From JBGSMF01 sp964651475 (GTDB lineage Bacteria > Chloroflexota > Anaerolineae > Fen-1058), in contig CAZYXV010000007.1 in assembly GCA_964651475.1 (NCBI GenBank), positions 90,552-154,551 on the forward strand: a stretch of 64,000 bases of DNA. Reading direction: 5' to 3'. The position numbers and the translations under genes were made by a program. Positions within the stretch are counted from its first letter, which is position 1. Each line of letters starts with the position of its first letter. The notes below the pieces were generated by a model. That model searched no databases. It was given only the letters and a program-made list of their open reading frames with translations, and was not told where the DNA came from. This document shows, piece by piece, positions 18,742 to 27,399 of this stretch.

Positions 18742-19721
18742 CAAATGATTCCACCCCTCCACCCGAGGCCAAACGCCGTTGGCTCGACCTGCTCAAGGCG
18801 CTCGTCAGCGTGGCGCTTTTGGCGCTCTTGATTTACAGAATAGACCTGAACGAGACGTTGATGGCGCTGCGCAGCATCAACCTCTGGCTGCTGGCGGCAG
18901 CCTGGCTGCTGTACCAATCTGGCATGTTTATCCGCAGCGAGCGCTGGCGGGCACTCATCACCTCGTTGGGCTACCCATCCAGCTCGCTGCGCCTGACGGC
19001 GCTTTATTACGTGGGCACGTTCTTTAGCACCATGCTGCCCACCGGCTTTGGCGGCGACGTGGTCAAAGCTTACGAGCTGGCGCGCGACGTGGGTCACGCC
19101 GCCGACGCCGCCGGGACAGTGTTGATTGATCGCTGGTTGGGGCTGTTGGTGCTGTTTATTCAGGCGTTGGTGGCGCTGCCGTTTAGCATGGGGTTGGTGC
19201 CGCGCTCCATCGGGCTGAGCATCGGGGGGCTGGGGCTGGGAGCGTTGCTCGCCACGCTGCTCTTGTTCGAGCCGGGCTGGCAGCAGCGGTTTGTGAGCCG
19301 GCTGCCGGGCGTGTTGGGCCGCCTGGGACGCAAATGGCTGGAGCTTTCTGAGACGGCCGTGCACGGCTATGGCCGGGCCGGCCTGACGCGCGCATTGCTC
19401 TTTTCAGTTATCTTTAACCTCGTCCACGTCATCAATCACTGGGTCATTGGCCTGGCGTTAGGCGTGAATATATCGCCCGGCTATTACTTTTTGCTCGTGC
19501 CCATCATCTCGCTCTCGCTCACCTTGCCTATCTCTATCAGCGGCATTGGCGTGCGCGAAAGCGCGTTCGTGGCGCTGTTCGCGCTGGCTGACGTGCCCCA
19601 GCCGCAAGCCTTTGCTATGGGACTGACGGTTTTTGCGCTGCAAATCAGCGCGGCCATCATCGGCAGCGTGATTTACGCCGTGCAGGGGATACGCGGCACC
19701 ATGGGGCGGCGCCGGTCATGA
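18738..19721 (+). CDS. LPG synthase-like/UPF0104 flippase-type membrane protein
   Basis: 327 residues with about eight hydrophobic helices and no large soluble domain. Motifs fit the lysylphosphatidylglycerol synthase transmembrane family (UPF0104/AglD-like): FIRSERWRALI near 63-73, GTFFSTMLPTGFGGDVVKAY near 94-113, and SGIGVRESAFVALF near 274-287. Members are thought to flip or process lipid-linked intermediates. Here it starts at ATG 18738 overlapping the preceding stop (ATGA), in the middle of the glycosyltransferase cluster. That supports a role in handling the lipid-linked sugar donor, but this is inferred from context. Confidence 0.84.
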   Translation: MTNDSTPPPEAKRRWLDLLKALVSVALLALLIYRIDLNETLMALRSINLWLLAAAWLLYQSGMFIRSERWRALITSLGYPSSSLRLTALYYVGTFFSTMLPTGFGGDVVKAYELARDVGHAADAAGTVLIDRWLGLLVLFIQALVALPFSMGLVPRSIGLSIGGLGLGALLATLLLFEPGWQQRFVSRLPGVLGRLGRKWLELSETAVHGYGRAGLTRALLFSVIFNLVHVINHWVIGLALGVNISPGYYFLLVPIISLSLTLPISISGIGVRESAFVALFALADVPQPQAFAMGLTVFALQISAAIIGSVIYAVQGIRGTMGRRRS

Positions 19722-21388
19722 CGAAACGCTGGCAACTGTGGGCCGCGGTGGGATTATGGCTGGCCGCTTTTGGGTGGATGGCATTTAACGCCCAGGCGCA
19801 ATCGCCCACCATGGACGAGCAAAACCACATTGCGCGCGGCTATGTTTTTTTGCGCACGGGCGATCCGCGCCTGAGCGTCGAACATCCCCCCCTCATCAAC
19901 AGCCTGGAAGCGCTGCCGCTCTTGATGCTGCCCGACGTGCAAATCCCCACCGACGATTGGGCGTGGGAAGCGGGGGAATGGTATCGCTTTTCCGATCTCT
20001 TTTTGTGGTATCAGAATCACGACGTTGATCGCATGATTTACCTGGCGCGCCTGCCGGTGATTGCACTGACATTATTACTCTCGGCGATGGCAACGCGCTG
20101 GGCAAACGTGTGGGGCAAATCCTGCGCGCTTCTCACACTGGCATTGATCACACTGGATCCCAACATATTGGCGCACGGGGGGCTGGCCACTACCGATATG
20201 GGGCAAACACTCGCCGTATTCATCACAGGGTACGCCATGTGGTCTATCGCGCAACGCGACAGGCTACACCACAGCCAGCGGGGCGCTATATATCCAGTTG
20301 TTCTGGCCGGGCTGGCCATGGGCGCAATGCTGGCGAGCAAAATTTCGGCGCTGGCGTTTGTGGGCGTGTTTGGCGCGCTGATGGTGGGCGACGCCGTGGT
20401 GGCCGTCGCCCATCGCCAATCCCCACTTTACCATCGCTATTCGTTCATCGCGCGCCGCGTATTGGTTATGGTGATGATGACGCTTATGGCGCTGGCGGTG
20501 TTGTGGGGCGTATATGCGTTTCAAATCGCCCCGGCCACTGAAGGCGGGCCGCCGCTGCCCATGGGCACTTACTGGAAGGGCGTTCTTTCAATCTTTGAAC
20601 AAACGCAAGGAGGAGGCCGCCCATCGTACCTGCTGGGCAAGACATCGGTTCACGGCTGGTGGACGTATTTCCCCATCGCCTTTGCCGTCAAGACGCCGCT
20701 GCCCGCTCTGATCTTGCTGGCGCTGGCAATTCCGGCCTCGATGCTCCTCAAACGGTGCTCGGTCTGCATATTCTTGCTTGCGCCGGCGTTGGCATACAGC
20801 GCAATGATCACCCAAAGCGCGCTCAACATCGGCTACCGGCACATGCTGCCGGCGCTGCCGTTCTTGTACGTGTGGGCGGGGCAGTTAGCCAATATCAAAT
20901 ACCCAATACCCAATACCAAAATTCCACTCTCTGCCCTCTACCCTCTACTTCTCTGCTGGCTGGCATTGGAAACGTCGTTCATCGCGCCGCACTTTATCTC
21001 GTACTTTAATCAATTGGGCGGCGGGCCGGCCAACGGCTGGAAAATCGTGGCTGACTCGAACATTGACTGGGGACAAGACCTGAAGGCGCTGCGCGATTAC
21101 GTGAGAGATAACCAACTGGGCAAAATCAAGCTCAGTTGGTTTGGCAGCAGCTATCCCGGCATGTATGGCATCGAATACGAGCCGCTGCCGGGCCTGCCGC
21201 ACCACTTTGAGTTGTGGGCCGATCCGCCATTTGATCCTCAACACCCTGCGCCAGGCGTGTACGCCATCAGTGTATCGAACCTGGTCGAGACTCAATTTGA
21301 AGACAAGCGCGTATTTGGCTACTTTCGCGCGCGCGCGCCGGATGCGCGCATCGGTTATTCGATTTACGTGTACAAGGTGACGAGGTGA
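19718..21388 (+). CDS. Lipid-carrier-dependent glycosyltransferase (GT39-like)
   Basis: 556 residues starting at ATG 19718, overlapping the previous stop by ATGA. Helix 1 (about 5-22) is followed by SPTMDEQNHIARG with the expected DE pair, then VEHPPLINSLEALP. About ten helices follow. Unlike its neighbours it has only a short extracytoplasmic tail (SNIDWGQDLKALRDYVRDN near 451-469) and no beta-sandwich. Residues ~390-410 are encoded by a heptamer array located just before the last helix. Its product is probably a membrane sugar transferase; substrate unknown. Confidence 0.84.
   Translation: MTKRWQLWAAVGLWLAAFGWMAFNAQAQSPTMDEQNHIARGYVFLRTGDPRLSVEHPPLINSLEALPLLMLPDVQIPTDDWAWEAGEWYRFSDLFLWYQNHDVDRMIYLARLPVIALTLLLSAMATRWANVWGKSCALLTLALITLDPNILAHGGLATTDMGQTLAVFITGYAMWSIAQRDRLHHSQRGAIYPVVLAGLAMGAMLASKISALAFVGVFGALMVGDAVVAVAHRQSPLYHRYSFIARRVLVMVMMTLMALAVLWGVYAFQIAPATEGGPPLPMGTYWKGVLSIFEQTQGGGRPSYLLGKTSVHGWWTYFPIAFAVKTPLPALILLALAIPASMLLKRCSVCIFLLAPALAYSAMITQSALNIGYRHMLPALPFLYVWAGQLANIKYPIPNTKIPLSALYPLLLCWLALETSFIAPHFISYFNQLGGGPANGWKIVADSNIDWGQDLKALRDYVRDNQLGKIKLSWFGSSYPGMYGIEYEPLPGLPHHFELWADPPFDPQHPAPGVYAISVSNLVETQFEDKRVFGYFRARAPDARIGYSIYVYKVTR
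20886..20948 (+). repeat. Heptanucleotide array, 9 units (63 bp), in frame
   Basis: 7-mers TAGCCAA, TATCAAA, TACCCAA twice, TACCAAA, ATTCCAC, TCTCTGC, CCTCTAC twice. It shifts from a CAATACC class to a CCTCTAC class. Encodes the linker before the last helix. Confidence 0.75.
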
Positions 21389-23763
21389 TGCAAGGACGAG
21401 GCCGGGAACAACTTGCACTTGCCGCGTCGGCGGTTGTTCTCACCGCGCTCACAACATTTGGAACGCCGCAGACAATGCGCTTTTGGGCCGCCGTGGCGGT
21501 GCTGTGGTTGTTGCCGGGTTTCAGTTGGGCCGCGGCGCTGCGCCACAAGCCATTGCCCGAACGGGTCGCCTTGGGCGCGGGGATGGCTTTTGCCATAAGC
21601 GGGCTGCTCACCCTCTTGCTCCACCTGCTGCCCGGCCCGTTCCCCATCACTGCTGCCCGGCTGGCCTACCTGTTGGCCGCCGTAGCGCCAGTTCTACTTG
21701 CGCCGCGCACGTTGCGCCGCACACTCCACATCCCGCGCGCCGCCTCCTGGCTCGTCATCGTCCTCCCCATCCTCGTTGCCGCGCTCGCCCGCCTGCCCGA
21801 CCTGGGCTATAGTGAATTTCAGGGCGACGAGGCCGTGATTTTGCGGCGCGCGGCGCAGGCGCTATCCGGCGACGATGAGCAGCTCTTTTTGCATCAAAAA
21901 GGGCCGGTAGAGATTCTCACGCCCATGTCGCTATGGGCATTGACCGGCAGCATCAACGAGCCGCAGGCGCGCGCGCCTTTTGCATTGGCGGGGCTGGTTG
22001 CAGTGGCCGCCGTGACGTTGTTGGGCGCGCGCTGGTTCAATCTGCGCACCGGGATGCTGGCGGGATTGCTCGTTGCTATCAGCGGCTTTTTAGTAGCCTT
22101 TGCGCGCATTGTACAATATCAAAGCCTGGTGGCGGCGATGGGAGCATTGAGCTTGCTGGCGTTCACCGCCTACAGGCGACGCGGCAAGTTGAGCGACTTG
22201 ATCATCGGCGCGATTTTGCTGGCGTATGGTTTGCTGGCGCACTATGACGCCGTGTTGGCGGCGCCCGCCGCGCTGTGGCTCGCCGGCCAACGCCTGACCG
22301 CGCACCGCGCAATGTGGCGGCGCGAGTTAGGGCGGCTGGCGCTGGCGGGCATGGCGGGCGTGGCGGTGCTGGCGATTTTTTACGCGCCTTTTGTGGCCAA
22401 TCCCAATTTTGCCCGGACATTTGGCTACCTGTCCGGCGAGCGACTGGGAAGCGACGGGCCGTTTTACAACAACACCGGGCGGGTATGGGTGATGAGCACG
22501 TTTTACAATTCCACGTACTATGCAGCCGGCTTGTTGCTCTTGCTTGGCGCGTGGATTCTGGATGCGCTGTCCGCACTACGTACACATCACACATCACGCA
22601 ATACGCAATACGCAATACGCAATACGCATCACACCTCGCACCTCGCGCACCACATCCCATCATGCCTCTATTTCGCTATCCCTTTTGTTTTTTACCTGTT
22701 CCTGGTATTTGACCCGCGCACGCACGTTTACACATTTTATCCGGGCGCGGCGCTGCTGGCCGGCGCGGCGGCGGCGCGCGTGTGGGATTGGGTGCGGGCG
22801 CGCGGGCGAGGCATTGCCCTTCTGCTGGCCGTAGCGAGCGCAGGCTGGTACGCGCTGTGCGCTGGCTACATCGGTCTGGTCTTTGTCGGTCATACTCCCG
22901 AATACAAGCGCGAATGGCCTGCCATTAAAAGCGCGCTCTATCCCACCACCTATCAAGACTTGCCGCTGTTTGGCTTTTTTGGCTTTCCTTATCGCGCCGG
23001 GTGGAAAGCTGTAGAAGAATTGTATGCGCAAGGGGTGCTGACCGGCGCGTACAATAGCAACGAAGAGCCGGAAATCACTACCTGGTACGTGCGCAGCGGC
23101 GCTCGCACCCTGTGCAGCCAGCCCGACCTATACATCATCGCCGAGCACGTTCAAGACGAAATCGCTCTCGACTATCAAGAGTTGGAACGCGACTATCACC
23201 TGGCGGCGCACATCACTGTGGCGGCGCGGCCCAAGATCAGAATTTACCGGCGGAACGCCCAACCGCCCAACACCTTTGCCGTCGAACAGTTTGCGCGCGC
23301 CTTTGATCAGAAAACGACAATCGCCGCTCAACTGCCATCACATTATAGCGGCGCGCAAACGGTGGGCACAAATTTCGGCAATGTGGGGCGATTGTTGGGT
23401 TATGATTCGAGCGATCGCGTCTCGCCAGGCGAGGCACTGGCAGTCACCTTGTACTGGCAGGCGCTTGCTCCCACCCGGCGCAACTACCAGGTCTTTACGC
23501 ACTTGGTGGTCGGAGACAAACTTATCGCTCAGCACGATGGCGCGCCAGCGTGCGCCCTGAGACCCACCAGCGCCTGGGAGCCAGGGCAAATCATTCGCGA
23601 CGAACACGTCATTCCTATCGGCCAGGATGCACCATCTGGCAAAGCCAGGCTCATCGTAGGAATGTATGAGCTGATCACCCAAGAGCGCCTGCCGCTGGCC
23701 GATAGGCCGGGTGACGCACTGCCCATAGCCGAGATTGACATCTTGCCTAGCCTGGCACCGTGA
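21388..23763 (+). CDS. GT39-like membrane glycosyltransferase with extra N-terminal helices
   Basis: About 791 residues from ATG 21388, which overlaps the previous stop as TGATG; GTG 21385 is an alternative. It has four or five helices (about 8-130) before the GT39-type motif (YSEFQGDEAVILRRAA near 143-158), so the acidic loop is displaced relative to the other members. Further helices run to about 490, followed by a soluble tail with one beta-sandwich (LAVTLYWQALAPTRRNYQVF). Residues ~396-421 come from the longest heptamer array. Substrates unknown. Confidence 0.82.
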   Translation: MQGRGREQLALAASAVVLTALTTFGTPQTMRFWAAVAVLWLLPGFSWAAALRHKPLPERVALGAGMAFAISGLLTLLLHLLPGPFPITAARLAYLLAAVAPVLLAPRTLRRTLHIPRAASWLVIVLPILVAALARLPDLGYSEFQGDEAVILRRAAQALSGDDEQLFLHQKGPVEILTPMSLWALTGSINEPQARAPFALAGLVAVAAVTLLGARWFNLRTGMLAGLLVAISGFLVAFARIVQYQSLVAAMGALSLLAFTAYRRRGKLSDLIIGAILLAYGLLAHYDAVLAAPAALWLAGQRLTAHRAMWRRELGRLALAGMAGVAVLAIFYAPFVANPNFARTFGYLSGERLGSDGPFYNNTGRVWVMSTFYNSTYYAAGLLLLLGAWILDALSALRTHHTSRNTQYAIRNTHHTSHLAHHIPSCLYFAIPFVFYLFLVFDPRTHVYTFYPGAALLAGAAAARVWDWVRARGRGIALLLAVASAGWYALCAGYIGLVFVGHTPEYKREWPAIKSALYPTTYQDLPLFGFFGFPYRAGWKAVEELYAQGVLTGAYNSNEEPEITTWYVRSGARTLCSQPDLYIIAEHVQDEIALDYQELERDYHLAAHITVAARPKIRIYRRNAQPPNTFAVEQFARAFDQKTTIAAQLPSHYSGAQTVGTNFGNVGRLLGYDSSDRVSPGEALAVTLYWQALAPTRRNYQVFTHLVVGDKLIAQHDGAPACALRPTSAWEPGQIIRDEHVIPIGQDAPSGKARLIVGMYELITQERLPLADRPGDALPIAEIDILPSLAP
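22574..22650 (+). repeat. Heptanucleotide array, about 11 units (77 bp)
   Basis: 7-mers CACTACG, TACACAT, CACACAT, CACGCAA, TACGCAA three times, TACGCAT, CACACCT, CGCACCT, CGCGCAC. The core AATACGC unit is tandemly identical, so this is the clearest member of the family. The encoded peptide repeats Asn-Thr-Gln-Tyr-Ala-Ile-Arg. Confidence 0.85.
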
Positions 23764-23773
23764 AGAATAGCTT

Positions 23774-25852
23774 ATGACACGCAATGCTGCAGAAAACACA
23801 TTATCACCCCGGTTTCGCTGGATGCTCGTAATCGTCTGCCTGGCCGCTGCCCTGTTCTTCCGGCTGTGGCATCTGACCACCATCCCGCCCGGCTTTCACC
23901 TGGACGAGGCCATGGATACGCACCTGACCCGGCAAATTTTGCAAGGTCACTTGTTCTTTTACACATCCGAAGGCTGGGGACGCGAGGGGTTGTATTATTA
24001 CGCGGCGGCGCCAGTGCTTTACCTGGCGCGCGATAGCATGGTGGGCATGCGCTTGACCTCCGCCCTGCTGGGGGCGGCCATGGCGGGACTGGCCGGGTGG
24101 ATGGCGACCCGCTTGTTCGACCCCGACACAGGCGCGCTGACCCTGGCCTGGACGGCGCTCACATTTTGGCCAGTCTTTACAAGCCGCGTGGCCGTGCGTA
24201 ACATTAGCCTGGGCGTGATGCTAACGCTGGCTGTGATTGCTTTCTGGTGGGCGTGGAACGCGGCCCCCTCGCCGCGCCGGGCGCATCTGATCCGATTTAG
24301 TTTGGCCGGGTTATTGTGGGGATTGAGCCTGTACACATACCAACCTGCCCGCGCCTCGCCGGGCATTTTGATTGCATTTGTCGCGTACGCGGCTCTCTTT
24401 CATCGCCCGGCGCTGCGCGCCCGCTGGCGCGGCCTGGCAGTGGGCGGATTGGTGTTGATTCTGACCGCTCTGCCGCTGGCATATTTTTTGCTGCTCAATC
24501 CTGCCGCCGAGGGGCCGGAACGCATCGCTATGACAGCGCCCTTAGATCAACTGCTCGCCGGCAACCCTCAAACCATTGTAGAAAACGCGCTGGCCGTGCT
24601 CAAAATGTTCACGGTGCAAGGCGATTCATTGACGACCTATAACCTGCCAGGGCGCCCCGTCTTTCCTGGGCTGGCCATGCTGCCTTTTTACCTGGGGGCG
24701 CTGATGTGCCTGCGCCGGTGGCGCGAGCCGGCCGTCGCGCTGGTCACGTTCTGGTTGGGCGCCATGTTGATTCCCACCCTGCTCACCACCAGCGCGCCAC
24801 ACTTTTTCCGCAGCATCGGCGCGATTGTCCCCGCGATGATCATTCCGGCCGTGGGGCTATCAGCCGCCGCGCGCTTTCTGTCCCGGCGTTGGGGACAATG
24901 GGGAGCTTGGGCAAGCGGCCTGCTGATTGTGCTCATTTTGGGCCAGACGGCATGGCTGACGTGGCAAGATTATTTCAATGGGTGGGCGCGCCTGGAAAAA
25001 ACAGCCACCAATTACAATGCGCGCGAAACCGCCCTGGCGCGCTACCTGCGAGACGAGGTCGGGCCAGGGCCGGCCGTCGTCGGCGCCAGGGCCTCCGAAG
25101 CCGGCGTGCCATTTGTCGTCTCGGCGGTGCTCTCGCAGCCGGCGCCCATCACACGCTGGGTGGTTCCATCCCAAGCCCTCGCCTTTCCAGCCGAACAACC
25201 CGCCGCTCGAATGGTCTTGATCACCGATATCAAACCCAACAACTATCTGATGCGGAACTATGCGTTCACGACGTCGTTAGCGGCAGACGATCAACCCTGG
25301 CTACAAGTTACGCAATTGCGCCCGCCAACTGAAGACGCGCCCCTGCCCGAAATGGAAATGCCCCAAGGCGGTCCCTGGTTCGCGCCGGCCGGCGCCGAAC
25401 TGCCAGACTCGCCCGGCGCCGATTTGACGCCGGCCCATCTTCCCGTCAAATTCCAGGCAAGCCCTCAGGGGCCAGGGCTGGCTCTGGTGCGATACGGTTT
25501 ATCCGCGCACTCTTTGCAAGCCGGGAAACGATTGCGCCTGGTGACGTTGTGGCAAATAGTGGCCGGCGGGTCAAGCGGCAGCGTTGCCATGTTTGCCCAC
25601 CTGGTCAATCCTCACGGCCAGATTGCGGCACAGCAAGATCAATTTGGCTATCCTGTTCACAGCTGGCAAGCTGGCGACCTTGTCATCCAGGTACACGACC
25701 TGACGCCCGATCCTTCCACGCCGCCTGGCCGCTACTGGCTTCAAATCGGCTTTTACGAGCGAGATACGCCCGGGCGGTGGGCAGTTACAAACCCCACAGG
25801 CAACACGGCAGCGGACCGGCTGCTGTTGGATCAAGTAGAGATACAACCTTGA
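23774..25852 (+). CDS. GT39-type membrane glycosyltransferase
   Basis: 692 residues. Helix 1 (about 14-31) is followed by GFHLDEAMDTHL with the acidic motif, then GREGLYYYAAAP. About ten further helices end near residue 400 (QTAWLTWQDYFNGWARLE). The C-terminal half ends in the beta-sandwich (RLVTLWQIVAGGSSG ... STPPGRYWLQIGFYERDT). It has no heptamer array at the position where most of its relatives have one, which makes it a natural control. It starts 10 bp after the previous stop; RBS is weak. Confidence 0.86.
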   Translation: MTRNAAENTLSPRFRWMLVIVCLAAALFFRLWHLTTIPPGFHLDEAMDTHLTRQILQGHLFFYTSEGWGREGLYYYAAAPVLYLARDSMVGMRLTSALLGAAMAGLAGWMATRLFDPDTGALTLAWTALTFWPVFTSRVAVRNISLGVMLTLAVIAFWWAWNAAPSPRRAHLIRFSLAGLLWGLSLYTYQPARASPGILIAFVAYAALFHRPALRARWRGLAVGGLVLILTALPLAYFLLLNPAAEGPERIAMTAPLDQLLAGNPQTIVENALAVLKMFTVQGDSLTTYNLPGRPVFPGLAMLPFYLGALMCLRRWREPAVALVTFWLGAMLIPTLLTTSAPHFFRSIGAIVPAMIIPAVGLSAAARFLSRRWGQWGAWASGLLIVLILGQTAWLTWQDYFNGWARLEKTATNYNARETALARYLRDEVGPGPAVVGARASEAGVPFVVSAVLSQPAPITRWVVPSQALAFPAEQPAARMVLITDIKPNNYLMRNYAFTTSLAADDQPWLQVTQLRPPTEDAPLPEMEMPQGGPWFAPAGAELPDSPGADLTPAHLPVKFQASPQGPGLALVRYGLSAHSLQAGKRLRLVTLWQIVAGGSSGSVAMFAHLVNPHGQIAAQQDQFGYPVHSWQAGDLVIQVHDLTPDPSTPPGRYWLQIGFYERDTPGRWAVTNPTGNTAADRLLLDQVEIQP

Positions 25853-25878
25853 AGGCCAATACCTGATTGAGGAGAATG

Positions 25879-27015
25879 ATGAAACGAACCTATGCCTTAC
25901 GCATCACGGGAGTGTTTCTGCTCCTGTTCATCTTCTATCTGCTTATTGCGCGCTTTGCGCTTGCGCCGCTGGGATATTATGGCACGCCCGAGCAGCCGCG
26001 CTTTGCGGATCCCTGGATTGAGCGGGCCGAAACCATCCTCAGCGGCAAGCAACTTTATCGGGATGTATTCACGGCGACGCCGCCGCTGGTCAACTTTTTA
26101 ATGATTCCTCCTGCCCTGCTGTCGGGTTTATTCGGTCACCGGAATCCGTGGGCCACGCTGGCCTTTATGAGCTACTTTTCGCTTTTCAATCTTTTCACAG
26201 CCTGGGTGCTACTGTTCGTATCCGCCGACGAAAAAGAAGGCTATCGCTCCGCGCTTTACTTTTTGCTCAACCCGCTCACCTTTGGCAACTCGCTTTTGCG
26301 CCGCCAGGACGAATCCATCCTGGTGTTCTTTTTCGCGTTGTCATTATTGTTCCTGATGCACCAGGCACACTGGAGAGCGCGCATCGCGATGGGATTCGCT
26401 TTGCTGACCAAAGTGAGCGGGTCATTGATGATTCCCATTGCTTTTTTGCACACTCGAGATTGGAAGTACGTCGTCATCCCGCTTGTTATTTTCGGGTTGA
26501 TCTTTGCGCCTTTTGTGCTCACCGGCGGCCAAACGGCCGTCTCGAACATCACCCAAAAGGGCACGCAACATCCCTTTGGGTTTCGGGGTATTAGTTTTGG
26601 GGCGCTCTGGTTTACGATGTACGGCGGCGACTCTCAGGCCGCCCTGCCCATTTACTCGGCAGTCCTGGTAATCTGCACCGCGCTCGTCCTGGCGATTATC
26701 GCCTGGAAACCTTTGGGAGTGTTTGAAGATTTGAGCTTGCTGACCACCACTGTACTGTTATTCTCCCCCAATCTAAAATGCGGCTATTTTTCTCTGCTCG
26801 TCATCGCGATGACGCCCATCGTGCACAAATATCATCTCGAGGTGTTTTATTTTCTTTTCGCCCCGCTGGCGATTGTGGCAGATTTGTACAAGTGGCCCAT
26901 AGAAAAATTCGAGGTCACTTTTGGTTTAATGATAAGCGTGTTTGTACTCCTCATCGCGGCGATGGCGCGGCTGCGATGGCCGCGCCAGGCAAGAACAATT
27001 GTAACAAAAAGCTAG
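25879..27015 (+). CDS. Polytopic membrane protein, GT87/DUF2029-like mannosyltransferase candidate
   Basis: 378 residues from ATG 25879 (ATG 25876 is also possible), with GAGGAG at 25869-25874. About nine helices. Motifs include FADPWIERAETILSGKQLYR near 44-63 and TATPPLVNFLMIP, resembling polyprenol-phosphate-dependent membrane glycosyltransferases (GT87/GT-C fold) rather than GT39. It has no C-terminal beta-sandwich. It closes the glycosyltransferase cluster, 26 bp after the previous gene. Lower GC and simpler tail set it apart from the others. Function is by similarity of pattern only. Confidence 0.65.
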   Translation: MKRTYALRITGVFLLLFIFYLLIARFALAPLGYYGTPEQPRFADPWIERAETILSGKQLYRDVFTATPPLVNFLMIPPALLSGLFGHRNPWATLAFMSYFSLFNLFTAWVLLFVSADEKEGYRSALYFLLNPLTFGNSLLRRQDESILVFFFALSLLFLMHQAHWRARIAMGFALLTKVSGSLMIPIAFLHTRDWKYVVIPLVIFGLIFAPFVLTGGQTAVSNITQKGTQHPFGFRGISFGALWFTMYGGDSQAALPIYSAVLVICTALVLAIIAWKPLGVFEDLSLLTTTVLLFSPNLKCGYFSLLVIAMTPIVHKYHLEVFYFLFAPLAIVADLYKWPIEKFEVTFGLMISVFVLLIAAMARLRWPRQARTIVTKS

Positions 27016-27069
27016 CCGAAACTCACATCAGATTGCAAAAAAACGCTTCTGATGCGGGAACTAGATGCT

Positions 27070-27122
27070 CCCATTCTACGTCTCATGGATTATGCAAAAA
27101 TCCTTTGTGAGAATGGAATGGG
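27070..27122. other. Imperfect inverted repeat after the glycosyltransferase cluster
   Basis: CCCATTC (27070-27076) pairs with GAATGGG (27116-27122), with inner matches TCTCA/TGAGA and GGATT/AATCC. There is no T-run, so an intrinsic terminator is not certain. It lies immediately before the promoter at 27131. The rest of 27016-27069 shows nothing identifiable. Confidence 0.4.
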
Positions 27123-27130
27123 TCCAATGC

Positions 27131-27159
27131 TTGACAACCTCTATTAGCAGTGTTAGAAT
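27131..27159 (+). promoter_or_regulatory. Consensus promoter for the secreted repeat-protein genes
   Basis: TTGACA (27131-27136), exactly 17 bp, TAGAAT (27154-27159). Predicted start near 27166 gives a leader of about 235 nt that is largely a palindrome. Confidence 0.75.
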
Positions 27160-27300
27160 TGCGTACCGCCCGCGGTAGGGCAGTATTGCAAATCTTGTGT
27201 AATTTGCTGGTTCGCCCGCAGTTTAACTGCGGGCGGAACAAATTTACACAAAACTCGACATACTGCCCTAGGACGCCGTGGGCGCAATCGCGCAATATTC
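27155..27300. repeat. Large nested palindrome in the 5' leader
   Basis: A central hairpin TTCGCCCGCAG/CTGCGGGCGGAA (27211-27238) is enclosed by TTGTGTAATTT/AAATTTACACAA, then TAGGGCAGTAT/ATACTGCCCTA, then an imperfect outer match around GAATTGCG/CGCAATATTC. The total is about 145 bp, non-coding. It could be a MITE-like element, a leader structure, or both. Confidence 0.65.
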
Positions 27301-27399
27301 CTCTACTGCAACGTTCGCCCCCGGCGATACCCAATCAGGCCCCCAACCCAATATCACTAGGAAATTTTGCGCAAAAATGTAAAACAAGGAGTTAATAGT

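Noticed and set aside
22574..22650. CRISPR-like array
   Set aside because: The units are 7 bp, contiguous and without spacers.
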